Counted from the first letter of the stretch, positions 1 to 8,243 are shown. The stretch is 64,000 bases of DNA from Cognatishimia sp. SS12 (GCF_028369055.1 NZ_JAQNCZ010000003.1:248001-312000); one strand, 5' to 3'. Program-made: numbers and translations. The notes: generated by a model not told the origin, from the sequence alone.

Positions 1-480
1 CAGGACCTCCGGCTCCATCGCCAAGACCGTCGCCAGCGTGACAAGCCGTTTCTCTCCGCCCGACAGTTTATGGGTGATCCGATCCCGCAGGTGGCTCAGG
101 TCAAGATCTGCCAGAACCCTGTCAACGATGGCCAAAGCCTCGGCTTTGCTGCGCCCCAAATTTAAGGGGCCAAAGGCAATATCTTCGGCCACAGTGGGGC
201 AAAACAGCTGATCGTCGGGATCTTGAAACACCAGACCGATCCGGCGGCGCACCTCATGAAAATCGGCCTCGGCGCGCCGGTCCTGTCCAAAGGCCACGAC
301 GCGCCCAGCATCCGGCACCTGCAGCCCCAGCGCAATGCGGAACAGCGTGGATTTCCCGGCCCCATTGGCCCCCAAAATCGACAGGCGCTGCCCCGGCGCG
401 AGCTGAAAGGACGCGCCGTCCAGCACCGGGGGCTGGCCCGGATAGGCAAATCGAATATCCTCAAGCTGCAGCAAGGTCAT
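1..480 (-). CDS. cbiO: ECF cobalt/nickel importer ATPase CbiO (3' part off window)
   Basis: ATP-binding subunit of an energy-coupling-factor metal importer; it hydrolyses ATP on the cytoplasmic face to drive CbiM/CbiQ. The first 160 codons are present. Visible are the Walker A GANGAGKST, the Q-loop in VFQDPDDQLF (the DPDDQ form is typical of ECF ATPases) and the signature LSGGEKR; Walker B lies beyond the left edge. The ATG overlaps the cbiQ stop codon in an ATGA, so the two are translationally coupled, and cbiO is the last visible gene of the riboswitch-controlled operon. Nothing visible is broken; the gene is simply cut by the window. Confidence 0.93.
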   Translation of the reverse strand, partial: MTLLQLEDIRFAYPGQPPVLDGASFQLAPGQRLSILGANGAGKSTLFRIALGLQVPDAGRVVAFGQDRRAEADFHEVRRRIGLVFQDPDDQLFCPTVAEDIAFGPLNLGRSKAEALAIVDRVLADLDLSHLRDRITHKLSGGEKRLVTLATVLAMEPEVL

Positions 481-1259
481 AGCGTATCCAGATAAAGCAG
501 CCCGGCGCAGATTGCGCAAAGCATGAGGGCAAATGCATAGTCGCGCCGCGTCAGGGCAAAATCTTGCAGCAGCAAAAACTGTCCGGAAAACCCGCGGCAT
601 TTCATGGCCGCGAGGATGCGCTCGGAGCGTTCAATCGCGCGCACGAGCATCATGCCGACCAGATAGCCAAAGCTGCGGTAGGTGTGCCAGTTGGTGCCGG
701 GGCGAAACCCCCGGGTTTTCATTGCCCCGCGCAGGCGCAGGTATTCTTCGCGCAGCACCTCGATATAGCGGATGGTGAACATCAGAAGATGCACAAGCAC
801 ATCGGGGCACCGCAGGCGATGCAGGGCTTGCCCCAAGGTGACAGGTTCCTGCGTGCCCACCAAGACCATCAGGGCCAGGATCACCGCATTGGCCGTCAAC
901 GCGATCTCAACCGCTTTCCAAAGGCCCTGCCAACTGGCGGCAAAGCCAAAGATGCTGAAAATCGCATCCCCGGGCATCGTAAAGGGCAGCAAAAGCAGCA
1001 TGCCAATGATGAAACTGTCCATCATCGCCATGCGCTTTAGGGTGCGCCGTATCGGCAAACGCGACAGCAACAACAAACAGGCCGACACGGACAGCGCAGC
1101 AATAAGTGCGCTGATCGTACTAAGGGCCACAGTCACAATCGCAAACACACAGGCCAAGACAATCCGCATGCGCGGGTCAAGCGCGCCGATCAGCCCATAA
1201 GGGGCCTCTGCCCCCGCTTCAGAGAGCGTCTTGGCCCGAGGTTCCAGCACATGCGCCAT
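477..1259 (-). CDS. cbiQ: ECF transporter transmembrane coupling protein CbiQ
   Basis: T-component of the metal ECF transporter: an integral membrane scaffold linking the substrate-binding subunit CbiM to the CbiO ATPase. The 260-residue protein has several hydrophobic segments (about 30-75, 100-150, 235-258). It carries two cytoplasmic coupling motifs of the A-R-G type, seen here as MKTRGF near 180 and MKCRGF near 218. Length fits the family. It starts next to the cbiL stop and overlaps cbiO by 4 nt. Metal choice cannot be read from this subunit; the upstream cobalamin riboswitch suggests cobalt. Confidence 0.92.
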   Translation of the reverse strand: MAHVLEPRAKTLSEAGAEAPYGLIGALDPRMRIVLACVFAIVTVALSTISALIAALSVSACLLLLSRLPIRRTLKRMAMMDSFIIGMLLLLPFTMPGDAIFSIFGFAASWQGLWKAVEIALTANAVILALMVLVGTQEPVTLGQALHRLRCPDVLVHLLMFTIRYIEVLREEYLRLRGAMKTRGFRPGTNWHTYRSFGYLVGMMLVRAIERSERILAAMKCRGFSGQFLLLQDFALTRRDYAFALMLCAICAGLLYLDTL

Positions 1260-1831
1260 CAGGCAGACAGCTTCTTGCGTGCGGCTATATAAAACCCGAT
1301 GCCAAACAGGCCAAGGACATAGCCGATCCCGCCCAAAATGGTCTGAAGATCGTTCTTTTCGCGATAGGCGGCAATTTCGCGGCGCAGCGGTCGAATTTCA
1401 TCACGCACCGCGGCGGCAATGGCGGCGCGCTCTGCGTCCGACAGCGCGGTCCGCAGAGTGGCGCTTTCGGCCTGCGGCACGGCAGCGGGCACTGCGACAC
1501 CGGGTGTCATACCCAAAATCGTGGCCACGTCGTCAGCAGGCATGGTCACATCCGCCACATGGCCAGCGCCAAGATTGGCCTTGAACCGATGCGCAATGGG
1601 TTGCGTTGGTGTGAAGAGGAAAAACCCATCGGTGTCTGTGACAGTCCGGCCCAATTCTTGCCCCTCCGGGCCGTAGACCACCACCTCCTGCCCGGCGGCC
1701 ATATCCCCGTTTGAAAACCCAAGCTCGCCCTCAATGGCCTCGCCTGCCGCAAAAACGCCAACGATGACTTTATGCGCAAGGGCCGGGACGGGCTGGGCCA
1801 TAAGGGCCAGGATGAGAAGAATATGTTTCAT
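1259..1831 (-). CDS. cbiL: CbiL/NikL-type accessory subunit of the metal ECF transporter
   Basis: A 190-residue protein with a signal peptide ending PALA (about residue 19), a periplasmic beta-type domain, a charged coiled-coil-like stretch (about 128-160) and one C-terminal membrane anchor (about 164-183). This is the layout of NikL/CbiL proteins, which replace the small CbiN/NikN subunit in some nickel/cobalt ECF systems. Predicted signal cleavage would leave histidine as the first residue (HKVIVG). It overlaps cbiM by 4 nt and abuts cbiQ. Family placement rests on architecture and operon position; the sequence is poorly conserved. NikL is an equally fair name. Confidence 0.75.
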   Translation of the reverse strand: MKHILLILALMAQPVPALAHKVIVGVFAAGEAIEGELGFSNGDMAAGQEVVVYGPEGQELGRTVTDTDGFFLFTPTQPIAHRFKANLGAGHVADVTMPADDVATILGMTPGVAVPAAVPQAESATLRTALSDAERAAIAAAVRDEIRPLRREIAAYREKNDLQTILGGIGYVLGLFGIGFYIAARKKLSA

Positions 1832-2439
1832 AGCGAAGGTGTCGGGCTGAACAGCTCTGGCTTGACCTGGCGCGCCAAAAGCACGGCAAATCCTGTCAGA
1901 ACCGCTTCGATCACCATGATCGGAATATGGGCAAAAAACACCAGTTTCGCCGCCGGCAGAAAAGCATCGCCGGACAGCGCCAGCGCCAGGCCGACCATCA
2001 CAGCCGTGCCCGCGATGGCCAGCGCGCCGCCGATACCGCCCCAGATGGCCCCGTTCAGTGGCCTTCCCCGTGCAATCATCGGCTTAAGCAGCAGCCCAAC
2101 GCAGACCGCCGGCAGGGCAATCGTCACCGTGTTCACCCCCAACACGGTCAGCCCACCAAAGCCAAAGAACACAGCCTGCAACAGCAGCCCGACAAACAAG
2201 GCCGGAAAAGCCGCCCAGCCAAGCAAGAGCCCGGCGAGCCCATTCAGGATCAAATGCACGGACGACGGGCCGACGGGCACATGGATCAGAGAGGCAACAA
2301 AAAAACTGGCCGACAACATGCCCGCGGTGGGAATGCGCTCAAGATCCAGCGACTTCAGCCCCAGGGTGATGCCCCCTGCGGCGGCGATTGCACCGCCGAT
2401 GACCACTGGGTTTGCAAGGGCTCCGTCAACGATGTGCAT
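1828..2439 (-). CDS. cbiM: ECF transporter substrate-specific subunit CbiM
   Basis: S-component that binds Co(II) or Ni(II). It is 203 residues with about six membrane segments. It begins Met-His-Ile-Val; in CbiM/NikM the N-terminal amine, His2 and further histidines form the metal site. A second conserved block, GPSSVHLILNG (about 78-88), supplies another histidine. It lies between cbiK (6-nt gap) and cbiL (4-nt overlap). Family homologs include both cobalt and nickel importers; the riboswitch upstream is the best hint for cobalt. Confidence 0.92.
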   Translation of the reverse strand: MHIVDGALANPVVIGGAIAAAGGITLGLKSLDLERIPTAGMLSASFFVASLIHVPVGPSSVHLILNGLAGLLLGWAAFPALFVGLLLQAVFFGFGGLTVLGVNTVTIALPAVCVGLLLKPMIARGRPLNGAIWGGIGGALAIAGTAVMVGLALALSGDAFLPAAKLVFFAHIPIMVIEAVLTGFAVLLARQVKPELFSPTPSL

Positions 2440-2445
2440 GCCGCT

Positions 2446-3231
2446 CTACTCCAGATCCCAGGCGCGGATCCAAATGACCGCATCCTGGCTCAGCTCTTTG
2501 CCATTGTGTTCTGTCGCAGGGCCAACGCCCAGCGCGGCAAACCCCCAGTACCCGGCTTTGGGCACGCCGAAAGAGAAATAGCCGTTGTCATCAGAAATCG
2601 CGACGATGGCCCCGCCGGGCATTGGCGAAACGGTGGCCGGTTTGGCCCCGGTGCCGGGCAGGTCAGGTTCCGCCGCCATATATTCGATTTCGATTTCCGC
2701 ACCGGCGACCGGTTTGCCGTCGCTCAGCACGCGGCCCGTAAAGCTGGACCCTGCGATCACGTTATAAGGCTTGTTCAGCGGCAGAATTTCTGTGGCGAGC
2801 CCTTGCGGCTGATCCCAATCCGTCGGCAGACCGTTGCGATTAAGGTAGGTCTTGGTGATCTGCTGGATGTAGATATCTTCGGAGTCTTCGTAATAGGGCG
2901 CGGGCACTGTCACCACGACATAATCGCCAGACCGTTTGACCGGCACTGCGCCGATAAAGGCCTTGGCGCTATTGCTCGGCCCGTCAAAAGTGGTTTCTTG
3001 CAAGGTCTCCATCAGGTCGGTCTTGGCACCATTGTGGATCACAAAGAAGGCTTCCGGTCGCTCAAGCGTCATCACATGACCGGCCTCATGCGGATGCCAG
3101 AACACCAGTTTGACCGGGACATCCCCCGGACGCTCGATCACTGTGTCCTCGGTATATTCCATAAGAAAATGGGCGCTTGCGAGCATTGGCATGGCAATCG
3201 CCACGGCTGCTGAAACCAGCAGGTTTTTCAT
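2446..3231 (-). CDS. cbiK: CbiK/NikK-type DUF4198 periplasmic metal-binding protein
   Basis: A secreted or tethered DUF4198-like component of the importer, 261 residues from the ATG at 3231. This start is preferred because AAGGA sits just upstream and a signal peptide follows (MKNLLVSAAVAIAMPMLASA). Cleavage would expose His as residue 1 (HFLMEY). A histidine-rich patch FWHPHEAGHVM follows at about residues 44-54, and a carboxypeptidase-regulatory-like beta domain is in the C-terminal half. NikK/CbiK proteins are thought to collect metal for the NikM/CbiM subunit. First gene after the cobalamin riboswitch. The role as a metal feeder is inferred from family and operon. Confidence 0.78.
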   Translation of the reverse strand: MKNLLVSAAVAIAMPMLASAHFLMEYTEDTVIERPGDVPVKLVFWHPHEAGHVMTLERPEAFFVIHNGAKTDLMETLQETTFDGPSNSAKAFIGAVPVKRSGDYVVVTVPAPYYEDSEDIYIQQITKTYLNRNGLPTDWDQPQGLATEILPLNKPYNVIAGSSFTGRVLSDGKPVAGAEIEIEYMAAEPDLPGTGAKPATVSPMPGGAIVAISDDNGYFSFGVPKAGYWGFAALGVGPATEHNGKELSQDAVIWIRAWDLE

Positions 3232-3359
3232 GAATTTGGTCCTTATCACCTTGCACCTTCCCCGATGCAGTTTTGCAATTCGCGTCAAGGCACACAGAAC
3301 CAGTTGCCACTGTCAGGCAAGAGGATCCGGCGCACGCCCCGACGCCGATGAACAACACC

Positions 3360-3545
3360 CCTTCCGAGGGTGCACATCCGGCAGGTTTCCTGACTTGCGG
3401 GTCACTACACAGAACTGGCCTTCCCGGGACATCCCAGTGGCAATATCAGCCGTGTTCGCCGCTTACAGTTGCGGGGGCAGTTGCAGATTTGGCGATATGC
3501 ATCGCCGCACGGCATTCCCTATTGCTTCTGAAGCACGCTTCAGAA
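3360..3545 (-). promoter_or_regulatory. Adenosylcobalamin riboswitch controlling cbiKMLQO
   Basis: On the minus strand, in order: AAUAGGGAA followed by UGCCGUGC, the core CCCCGCAACUGUAAGCGG, GCCACUGGG, GGGAAGGCC and the B12 box AAGUCAGGAAACCUGCC (about 3379-3395). These are the conserved blocks of the cobalamin aptamer in the correct order and spacing. A 9-bp inverted repeat (3526-3534/3537-3545) sits at its 5' edge. About 130 nt of expression platform separate it from the cbiK start at 3231. Expected behaviour is repression of importer expression when adenosylcobalamin is plentiful. Confidence 0.95.
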
Positions 3546-3563
3546 CCGGATATGAGGGGTGTC

Positions 3564-3728
3564 ATGCCAGATCATTGGAGAGTCGGTCAACAAATTACTG
3601 TTTCAACGCTGCGAAATATCGCCGGGCCGAGCGCACATTTAGCAGATGCGCTGCATAAAGCAGGCTGTGCCCATTGTCATTTTGGCCGCGGCGATGGCGC
3701 GCAACAGGTGATCGACGTAGCCAGATAA
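3564..3728 (+). CDS. Candidate 54-aa protein with a C-x2-C-x-H-like motif
   Basis: ATG at 3564 preceded by GAGGGG at good spacing, ending TAA at 3728; the protein begins MPDHWRVGQQITVSTLRNI. The second half carries GCAHCHFGRGDG, a CxxC-type pair flanked by histidine that could bind a metal or act as a redox pair. It is divergent from the riboswitch transcript and convergent with gltP, with the gltP hairpin terminator just beyond its stop, which is a sensible gene arrangement. I do not recognise the family. Against it: short length and no homolog that I can name. Confidence 0.4.
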   Translation: MPDHWRVGQQITVSTLRNIAGPSAHLADALHKAGCAHCHFGRGDGAQQVIDVAR

Positions 3729-3735
3729 CGCGACA

Positions 3736-3768
3736 TAAAAAATGGTGCCCCCGGTCAGGGGCACCACA
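3736..3768 (-). terminator. Rho-independent terminator of gltP
   Basis: Stem TGGTGCCCC (3743-3751) with GGGGCACCA (3758-3766), a six-base loop, then six T residues on the minus strand (A-run 3737-3742). It lies 24 nt past the gltP stop and may also serve the small plus-strand ORF ending at 3728. Confidence 0.88.
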
Positions 3769-3791
3769 TATTTGTTTCACGCTGGGGTTTG

Positions 3792-5090
3792 TTACGCGCG
3801 CGTGATTTCAGGCGTTTCCAGCACGTGTGGCGTGTTGTACGCCTCCAGATCAAGTTGATCTTCGGACTTCGCGATCAGGACCGTACAGGCGGCATCGCCT
3901 GTCACGTTCAGCGACGTCCGTGCCATGTCCAGAATGCGGTCGATACCGGCGATAATCGCGACACCTTCCAGCGGCAGACCCACCGAGGTCAGCACCAGAG
4001 ACAGCATCACCAGACCCGCGCCAGGTACGCCGGCAGTGCCGATGGACGCCAGGGTCGCGGTCAGGATGATGGTGATGTACTCCGACACGCCGAGATCAAC
4101 ACCAAAGGCCTGTGCAACAAACAGTGCAGCCACACCTTGGTACATCGCGGTGCCGTCCATATTGATGGTGGCGCCCAATGGCAGGGTGAAACTTGCGACC
4201 GAACGGTTCACGCCAAGGTTCTTTTGTACCGCTGTCATGGTCACTGGCAGCGTGCCGGAGCTTGACGTGCTGGTGAAGGCCACGATTTGCGGTTCAATAA
4301 TGCCTTGGAAGAACCGCACAGGGTTCAAACGGCCGACCACGGAAACCAGTGTGCCATAGACAAAGATCGCATGCAGAATACAGCCAAGATACAGCGCGAC
4401 AATAATCGTGCCCAACGGCAGCAGCAGATCCAGACCATAGGTCCCGGCCACCCAGGCCATCAGCGCGAACACACCATATGGCGCGAAGGAAATGACGATC
4501 TCGGTCAGTTTCAGAATGACGCTGTTCAGGGATTCAAAGAAGTCACGCACAGGTTTGGCAGCATCGCCCACGAGGTTGATGGACAGGCCAAACATGATGG
4601 CAAAGAAAATAATCTGCAGAACATTCCCGTCAGCGGCCGCGGCAATCGGGTTCTTTGGAACAATGGCAATCAACTGCTGAATGAAGGGCGGAGCTGATTT
4701 TGCCTCCATCGCGGATGCGGTGCCAAGGTCAATGCCTGCGCCGGGCTGAAACAGCGTCCCCAGGATAAGACCAATGGTGATCGCAAAGGCGGTTGTGCCC
4801 AGATAAAAGAGAACCGCTTTAAAACCGATCCGCCCCATGCGCGCCATGTCGCTGACAGAGGTCATACCGCAAACCAGCGAGACAAAGATCAGCGGCACGA
4901 TCAGCATTTTGATCAGCGACAGGAAGATAGTGCCGATATACTTGATGGAAACGGCAGCGGATTCATTGCCCGTGACGTTTAGAATGGCACCTGTGATGAC
5001 ACCCAGCACCAGAGCGATAACAATCTGCTGCCACAGCAGCAAATTCCGCCATGGGGCGAGAAAACCCGATTTTTGTTGAGCCGAAGCCAT
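3792..5090 (-). CDS. gltP: DAACS-family acidic amino acid/dicarboxylate:cation symporter
   Basis: Inner-membrane Na+- or H+-coupled uptake of aspartate/glutamate or C4-dicarboxylates, 432 residues. Family hallmarks are visible: the serine-rich hairpin STSSSGTLPVT, the cation-site motif NMDGTAMYQG, the second hairpin GVPGAG, and the TM8 block DRILDMARTSLNVTGD, with the Asp and Arg that bind the amino and side-chain carboxyl groups in GltPh/EAAT proteins. Start at 5090 (MASAQQ) is chosen because AGGAAA precedes it; a longer frame to 5126 lacks a better ribosome site. It stands alone downstream of the racemase gene with its own palindrome at 5183. With aspartase and racemase beside it, aspartate is the likely substrate (inference). 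Confidence 0.9.
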   Translation of the reverse strand: MASAQQKSGFLAPWRNLLLWQQIVIALVLGVITGAILNVTGNESAAVSIKYIGTIFLSLIKMLIVPLIFVSLVCGMTSVSDMARMGRIGFKAVLFYLGTTAFAITIGLILGTLFQPGAGIDLGTASAMEAKSAPPFIQQLIAIVPKNPIAAAADGNVLQIIFFAIMFGLSINLVGDAAKPVRDFFESLNSVILKLTEIVISFAPYGVFALMAWVAGTYGLDLLLPLGTIIVALYLGCILHAIFVYGTLVSVVGRLNPVRFFQGIIEPQIVAFTSTSSSGTLPVTMTAVQKNLGVNRSVASFTLPLGATINMDGTAMYQGVAALFVAQAFGVDLGVSEYITIILTATLASIGTAGVPGAGLVMLSLVLTSVGLPLEGVAIIAGIDRILDMARTSLNVTGDAACTVLIAKSEDQLDLEAYNTPHVLETPEITRA

Positions 5091-5182
5091 AGTATTTCCT
5101 TTCCTGTTGACAAGGGGTGAACCCAATTATGTGATTTTTAGCACCGGTCAGCGCAAAGCCGCCATGCGAATGTCGAAACGGC

Positions 5183-5199
5183 ATTGCAAATTTTGCAAT
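5183..5199. promoter_or_regulatory. 17-bp palindromic LysR-type operator, copy 1 (gltP)
   Basis: ATTGCAAATTTTGCAAT, a perfect palindrome about the central base, containing T-N11-A, the LysR-type box. It sits 93 bp upstream of the gltP start, and a half-site TTTGCAAT follows at 5206-5213. The same element recurs at 8188 and 10114. Confidence 0.7.
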
Positions 5200-5226
5200 C
5201 AGGCGTTTGCAATGGCGTGATCGTTC

Positions 5227-6678
5227 TCAAACTGCCGCTTTCGTTGCCGATTGCGCAAGACTGACACATTTTTCAGCAAGCACCTTTGTCGGGTCCACCG
5301 GGATCGCCCCCAGCTCTGCGGCCTCTTCGGTCACGATCAGTGGCAATTCGGTGCAGCCGAGAATCACGGCCTCGGCCCCGCGTGCCACCAGATGCGCAAA
5401 TGCCTGCGCGATCTGCGCTTTGCACAGCCCGTCAACGACCCCTGCTTTGACCCCCTCGGGCCCATAGATCGACTGCATGACAAGCGCTTGGTGCGTCTCA
5501 TCAGGTATGATGAAATCCAGGTCAGCCTGCCGGAGCGCCTCTTGGTAGAGCCCGCTTTGTATCGTGCCATTTGTCGCCAGAATGCCGACTTTGCGGGTCT
5601 CGGGCGAGGTCGCGCGGATGAAGTCCGTGGTCGACGACAGGATACTGACGATGGGAATATCCAGGTGCCGCTGAATGCGATCCACATAGGCATGGGCAGT
5701 GTTGCAGGGGATCGCGATGATATCTGCGCCGCCGCGCTCTAGCTTCTTGCAGGTCGAATAAAGCGCAACGGTCGGGTCAATGCCATCGGCAACCAAATTT
5801 TCGGTGCGATCTGGGATCTGCGGGTTTTGCTCAACCAACACCTTGATGTGGTCCTGATCACGCGCCGCCTCGGTCCCGCCCACGAGTTTCGACATGAAAT
5901 CAACCGTGGCCGCCGGGCCAACGCCGCCGACAACGCCAACCTTAAACCGCCGCTGACGGTCCGTCGCGGTCGCTTTCAATGCGTGCTGGGCATAGACCTC
6001 TGCCGTGTTCAGCGCCGCCATGCCGGTTGGCACGGCGAGTTGATCCAGAAGAATGGGAATTTCCGTCAACCCCGGCACAAAAAGATCAACCCCCTGCCCT
6101 TGCAAATCCTCCAGCGCCGCATTGATCGGCTGAATGATTTGATCCCCGTAGTTGCCGGATTTGAAGCCGTTCGGCCCATAGATCGACTGCATGACAGCCG
6201 TTTCTGCCGCAAGGCTCGGATAGACAACGCGAATGCCGGTGCCAAACAGGCTGTCAAACAGGCCCGAATGGCGCACATATGGCGTTGTGATCACGCCCAC
6301 CGTCTGCGGCGGGTTGTCCATCGCAAGCACCGCATCCTTGATGGCGTCGGTCATGCTGATCAGCTTGATCTTCAGCTCGTCCTGCAGCTCGCCCAAGAAA
6401 CTATGGGTGACAAAACAGGGCAAGATCGCCGCGCCGCAACCTTCGGCCTCTAGGTGCGAGAGCGTGTCAAACACGTAAAACTTGCGGTGCGTCGGGCTGT
6501 AATCCCGGTCCATCGGCGCGCTTGGCTCGCGCATCGGTTTCTGTTCGAACACCAACTCACGGTGATCGCCTTCGGAACGCACCGGAGTGGATTTGACAAT
6601 CCGGTAAAGCAGATCTGCCCCCGCCACGGCCCCAAGGCCACCGACAATGCCCAGACGCAAAGGTTTGAGATCAGCCAT
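5227..6678 (-). CDS. Tandem-domain aspartate/glutamate racemase family protein
   Basis: Two PLP-independent Asp/Glu-racemase domains in one chain of 483 residues, about 1-238 and 244-483, each opening with a G-x-V/L-G-G motif (IVGGLG, VVGGVG) and each carrying a MQSIYGP block. Members use two cysteines to remove and replace the alpha proton. The C-terminal domain has both: Cys325 in PCNTAH and Cys442 in GCTELPL. The N-terminal domain keeps Cys88 (PCFVTH), but the second cysteine is Leu204 (GLTEIPI). One active domain and one structural or regulatory domain is my inference. Normal single-domain members are about 230-250 residues. It overlaps aspA by 8 nt, so D/L-aspartate or related amino acids are the likely substrates. 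Confidence 0.85.
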   Translation of the reverse strand: MADLKPLRLGIVGGLGAVAGADLLYRIVKSTPVRSEGDHRELVFEQKPMREPSAPMDRDYSPTHRKFYVFDTLSHLEAEGCGAAILPCFVTHSFLGELQDELKIKLISMTDAIKDAVLAMDNPPQTVGVITTPYVRHSGLFDSLFGTGIRVVYPSLAAETAVMQSIYGPNGFKSGNYGDQIIQPINAALEDLQGQGVDLFVPGLTEIPILLDQLAVPTGMAALNTAEVYAQHALKATATDRQRRFKVGVVGGVGPAATVDFMSKLVGGTEAARDQDHIKVLVEQNPQIPDRTENLVADGIDPTVALYSTCKKLERGGADIIAIPCNTAHAYVDRIQRHLDIPIVSILSSTTDFIRATSPETRKVGILATNGTIQSGLYQEALRQADLDFIIPDETHQALVMQSIYGPEGVKAGVVDGLCKAQIAQAFAHLVARGAEAVILGCTELPLIVTEEAAELGAIPVDPTKVLAEKCVSLAQSATKAAV

Positions 6679-8071
6679 GGGCAGACCCTTCTGTCAGTTT
6701 GGTCAATTGATCTTTGGCCCGCTGTGCATCGACCTCTGCAAGGGCGCTGTCCGCCGCCGCTACCAGACTGAGCCCATGGGCCTGTGCATATTTGGCCAAT
6801 TTTGTCGCCGCCTCATAGCCGATTACTGGCGCCAGGCTCGTGACATGGACAAGGCTATTTTCCAAAAGGCTCTTGCAGCGCGCCTCATCCGCGACGATCC
6901 CGTCGACACAGCGCGTGCGCAGCACGGTCATCGCGTTGGTCAAACTGCCCATGGTTTCCAGCACCTTGTGAATGATCACAGGTTCCATCGCGTTAAGCTG
7001 AAATTGCCCGGCCTCGGCTGCCATGGTGACGGTGAGATCATTGCCGATCGCCTGATAGCAGACTTGGTTCACAACCTCGGGGATCACCGGGTTCACTTTG
7101 CCCGGCATGATCGAAGAGCCCGCCTGAACCGGTGGCAGCATAATCTCGCCAATACCGGCGCGCGGGCCTGAGGACATCAGGCGCAGGTCATTGCAGATCT
7201 TGGACAGTTTGATCGCAACCCGCTTTAGCGCGCTGGAAAACATGACAAACGCCCCTAGGTCGGAAGAGGCTTCGATCAGGTCAGAGGCAACGCCCAGCGG
7301 CTCCCCCGTGATGCGCCGCAGATGCGCCACCGCGGTTTCACCGAAGTTGGCCGGCGCATTGATCCGGGTGCCAATCGCCGTGCCGCCTAGGTTCACTTCG
7401 GTCAAAAGCTGCGACAGATCGCTGAGGCGCTGAATATCTTCACGGATCGTGGTGGCAAAGCCGCGAAACTCTGCGCCCAGCGACATCGGCACAGCATCCT
7501 GCAATTGGGTGCGCCCAACCTTGGTAATGTGATCAAACGCCGCGCCCTTGGCATCAAAGCTGCTTGTCAGCCCATGCATGATGTCGATCAGAGGCTTGAT
7601 CCGCGCCAGCACCGCCAGACGGATGGCGGTCGGGTAAACATCATTGGTGGATTGAGCGCGATTGACGTCATCATTGGGATGCAGATGCGCATAGTCCCCA
7701 AAACCATGGCCCAGCTTAGAGAGGCACAGGTTTGCGATCACCTCATTGGCATTCATGTTGGTTGAGGTGCCCGCGCCGCCCTGCATGACATCCACGACAA
7801 ATTGCTCGTGATGCGCACCGCCTATTATTTCATCACAAACGGCGATAATGGTCTCAGCCTTTTTGTCTGGCAGACCATTGAGCTCATTGTTCGCGAGTGC
7901 GCAGGCTTTTTTGACCTGCGCGAGCCCAACGACCAGCTCTGGATAATGGCTGATGGAAACGCCTGTGATCGGAAAATTGTCAATGGCACGCTGCGTTTGC
8001 GTGCCCCAGGCGGCATTCGGCGGAATGTCGATGGTGCCCAGGCTGTCGGTTTCTGTGCGGGTGCCGGTCAT
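6671..8071 (-). CDS. aspA: Aspartate ammonia-lyase
   Basis: Converts L-aspartate to fumarate and ammonia in the cytoplasm; fumarase/aspartase superfamily, 466 residues. The superfamily signature GSSIMPGKVNP is intact and carries the catalytic serine loop. The N-terminal TQTQRAIDNF and the central GGAGTSTNMNANEV and STNDVYPTA blocks match aspartases and fumarases. ATG at 8071 is preferred over a TTG two codons upstream because AAGG lies 8 nt before the ATG. First gene of the aspA-racemase pair, divergent from a LysR regulator with a shared palindrome at 8188. Class II fumarase shares the motifs; the aspartate context favours AspA. Confidence 0.88.
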   Translation of the reverse strand: MTGTRTETDSLGTIDIPPNAAWGTQTQRAIDNFPITGVSISHYPELVVGLAQVKKACALANNELNGLPDKKAETIIAVCDEIIGGAHHEQFVVDVMQGGAGTSTNMNANEVIANLCLSKLGHGFGDYAHLHPNDDVNRAQSTNDVYPTAIRLAVLARIKPLIDIMHGLTSSFDAKGAAFDHITKVGRTQLQDAVPMSLGAEFRGFATTIREDIQRLSDLSQLLTEVNLGGTAIGTRINAPANFGETAVAHLRRITGEPLGVASDLIEASSDLGAFVMFSSALKRVAIKLSKICNDLRLMSSGPRAGIGEIMLPPVQAGSSIMPGKVNPVIPEVVNQVCYQAIGNDLTVTMAAEAGQFQLNAMEPVIIHKVLETMGSLTNAMTVLRTRCVDGIVADEARCKSLLENSLVHVTSLAPVIGYEAATKLAKYAQAHGLSLVAAADSALAEVDAQRAKDQLTKLTEGSAHG

Positions 8072-8187
8072 ATGCAATGCCTTTTTCGTCGCCCTATGGC
8101 GCGCGCCGTACGCAGGGGCGGTGGAGGTTGGATGCCGGTAGAGTAGTCAGCTTGGCACCGCGGCTCCATGACAAGTGACGCAACAGG

Positions 8188-8204
8188 ATTGCGAATTTCG
8201 CAAT
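8188..8204. promoter_or_regulatory. 17-bp palindromic LysR-type operator, copy 2 (aspA/lysR)
   Basis: ATTGCGAATTTCGCAAT, a perfect palindrome and the same design as copies at 5183 and 10114, in the divergent gap between aspA (start 8071) and the LysR gene (start 8244). A GTGCAAT half-site follows at about 8209-8215. Confidence 0.72.
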
Positions 8205-8243
8205 ACCCGTGCAATCTGAGCAAAGCACACAGCGGAGAATGAC

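Noticed and set aside
1772..3213. Long plus-strand open frames over cbiL-cbiM-cbiK
   Set aside because: Antisense to conserved operon genes; translations show no domain and are proline/arginine-rich.
3086..3358. Minus-strand ORF in the riboswitch expression platform (starts GTG, cysteine-rich)
   Set aside because: It overlaps the start of cbiK in another frame and the aptamer's 3' side; no ribosome site; the region is better explained as an RNA switch.
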